In this document: one piece after another, positions 63,124 through 64,000 of the stretch | Numbering within the stretch: the stretch's first letter is position 1 | Layout of the letters: each line of letters begins with the position of its first letter | From: Odontocerum albicorne | Taxonomy: Eukaryota > Arthropoda > Insecta > Trichoptera > Odontoceridae | Direction: 5' to 3' | DNA length: 64,000 bases | NCBI GenBank assembly: GCA_949825065.1 | Contig: OX463841.1 | Location: forward strand, 17,127,064-17,191,063 | Position numbers and translations under genes: made by a program | The notes under the pieces: generated by a model | The model's database searches: none | The model's input: only the letters and a program-made list of their open reading frames with translations | What the model was told of the DNA's origin: nothing

Positions 63124-63625
63124 CTCTTCTTCCTGGCACTGTCCCAACTCATTGCCTAGGTAGGGGTCGGCTCTTCTCGTTCTCAGGCTGTATGTTCTTC
63201 GGTTCTGGATGTCGCTTTCATCTAGGCCGTTACTCTGCAGGATTTTGGAGCATTGAGTTATCTAGGAGTTCTTTGGTCTTCCTCTGGACGGCTGTCGTGG
63301 AAGATCCAGACATTGCCTGATTTACCGTATGGTCTGGTGGTCTCCGTCTTATGTGCCCGAACCATCTCAGCTGTCGTTCTTCCAGCATACTGCTTATGTC
63401 AGTGATCTCCAGGCTACCACGAATGCGAGAGCTCTTAATTCTATATTTTAGTGATACTCCTGCCGACCACCTAAGCATTCGCATTTCTGCTGTTTCAAGT
63501 TGCCTAGAGTAGGAGCTGTACATAGTCCAGTATTCTGAGCCATACATAATTGCGGGTCTAACGATATTCTGGTATACCTTTCCTTTTAATTTTATAGGCA
63601 TTTTTGGGTCACAAAAGACAAGACG
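63124..63625 (-). mobile_element. LINE ORF2 C-terminus and 3' end (family G), copy 2
   Basis: Minus strand: 'FCDPKMPIKLKGKVYQNIVR', 'PAIMYGSEYWTMYSSYSRQL', 'EMRMLRWSAGVSLKYRIKSS' and 'EERQLRWFGHIRRRPPDHTV', then frameshifts. It is homologous to 26370-27003 but truncated about 40 codons later at its 5' side. The shared 3' end is 'ccaggaagaagag'. Confidence 0.88.
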
Positions 63626-63800
63626 TTTTATGGTATCCTGTAGATACTTTACTATTTTTCTCAAACAAATCGAATCAGTGTATTGTAAATATTTCATTAT
63701 ACGCTAGTAATAAATAAGTATATATATTAGCTTTTTGACATAGGGTAGTTTTGGAGTTTCTTGGTCATAATCGAAGAAAGTGCATTAAGTTTTCTGGAAG

Positions 63801-63892
63801 TTTGACATGAGACCCTTTACAATAGGAAGTATTTCTGTCGAAATCTATCTAAAATGCTCAAGCAACATTTTCTTAGATGACTTTTGAATATA
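63801..63892 (+). repeat. Dispersed repeat, copy 2 of a direct pair
   Basis: Matches 62287-62389, with a small deletion near 'acattttcttagatgactt'. The pair brackets the LINE G copy 2 and about 1.4 kb of DNA. Confidence 0.85.
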
Positions 63893-64000
63893 ATTTTTTT
63901 TTCTAATGCAATTTAATGACTCTTAGTTAAAAAACTGATAACTATAGAAGCTAACTATTGAAATTTATGTCAAAATGCGTAACCTATTAGTTAATTACTA

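Overview
This is an AT-rich, gene-poor stretch of a eukaryotic (metazoan) chromosome. It is almost certainly an insect, and I would guess a lepidopteran. It has no operons, no dense ORFs and no prokaryotic signals. It does contain many transposon families typical of arthropods: RTE-like and Jockey-like LINE fragments, mariner/IS630, hAT, PIF/Harbinger, piggyBac-like TTAA elements, Penelope-type palindromes and tRNA-derived SINEs. The lepidopteran guess rests on a LINE 3' end that recurs many times and finishes in text like 'gcgtgatgttatgtatgta', and on frequent 'tactcgta' words. Both are impressions, not measurements. A run of 200 Ns at 54048-54247 marks an assembly gap inside a tandem array.

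Host genes: the only good candidate is a GC-rich coding exon at 5335-5488 (51 codons, glycine-rich, ending in a consensus GTGAGT donor). About 1.1 kb upstream lies a CpG-rich block (3890-4300) with a TATA-like box and inverted CCAAT boxes, which may be its promoter. I do not recognise the protein.

Layout: 1-3.1 kb holds a hAT MITE, a SINE head, a TIR element split by a TTAA-flanked element, and a LINE 3' fragment. 3.1-5.6 kb is the possible host gene. 5.8-11.7 kb holds tandem repeats, SINEs, a palindrome with a hammerhead-like motif and a dispersed repeat family. 11.9-15.8 kb holds two related SINEs, a Jockey ORF2 C-terminus and duplicated repeats. 16.1-17.6 kb is a 35-bp satellite with a 175-bp higher-order period. 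18-22.5 kb holds LINE tails, a TIR element, a LINE with an internal inversion and a short mariner/IS630 element. 22.5-24.1 kb holds two arrays, one with a 69-bp (23-codon) unit. 25-27.8 kb holds palindromes and two LINE C-termini. 28.5-29.4 kb is a 34-bp satellite. 30.2-32.7 kb is a three-level nest plus Penelope-like palindromes. 34.7-38.4 kb holds a palindromic mariner, an RT-mariner chimera, a hAT MITE and a LINE end. 39.1-40.1 kb is the longest RT fragment. 40.9-41.7 kb is a 52-bp satellite. 42.6-49.3 kb is dense in MITEs (nested TTAA element, two hAT, one PIF/Harbinger with a MADF-like remnant, one deleted mariner). 50-52 kb is a SINE split by a 915-bp TTAA element that carries a possible intron-split mini-gene. 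52.7-55 kb holds an RT remnant, arrays, the gap and a palindrome. 55.5-56.1 kb is almost pure A+T. 56.8-64 kb holds SINEs, LINE ends, MITEs and a second set of the families seen at the left edge.

How it fits together: nothing suggests a cooperating gene set. The window records serial transposition. Several insertions can be read at base level because a second copy of the host element, elsewhere in the window, supplies the empty site. The items most worth a second look are the TTAA element with a promoter-like, intron-containing ORF (50682-51596), the repeated palindromes with hammerhead-like cores, the mirror-image mariner (34764-35521), the RT-mariner chimeric ORF (36802-37317), and the satellites with higher-order structure.
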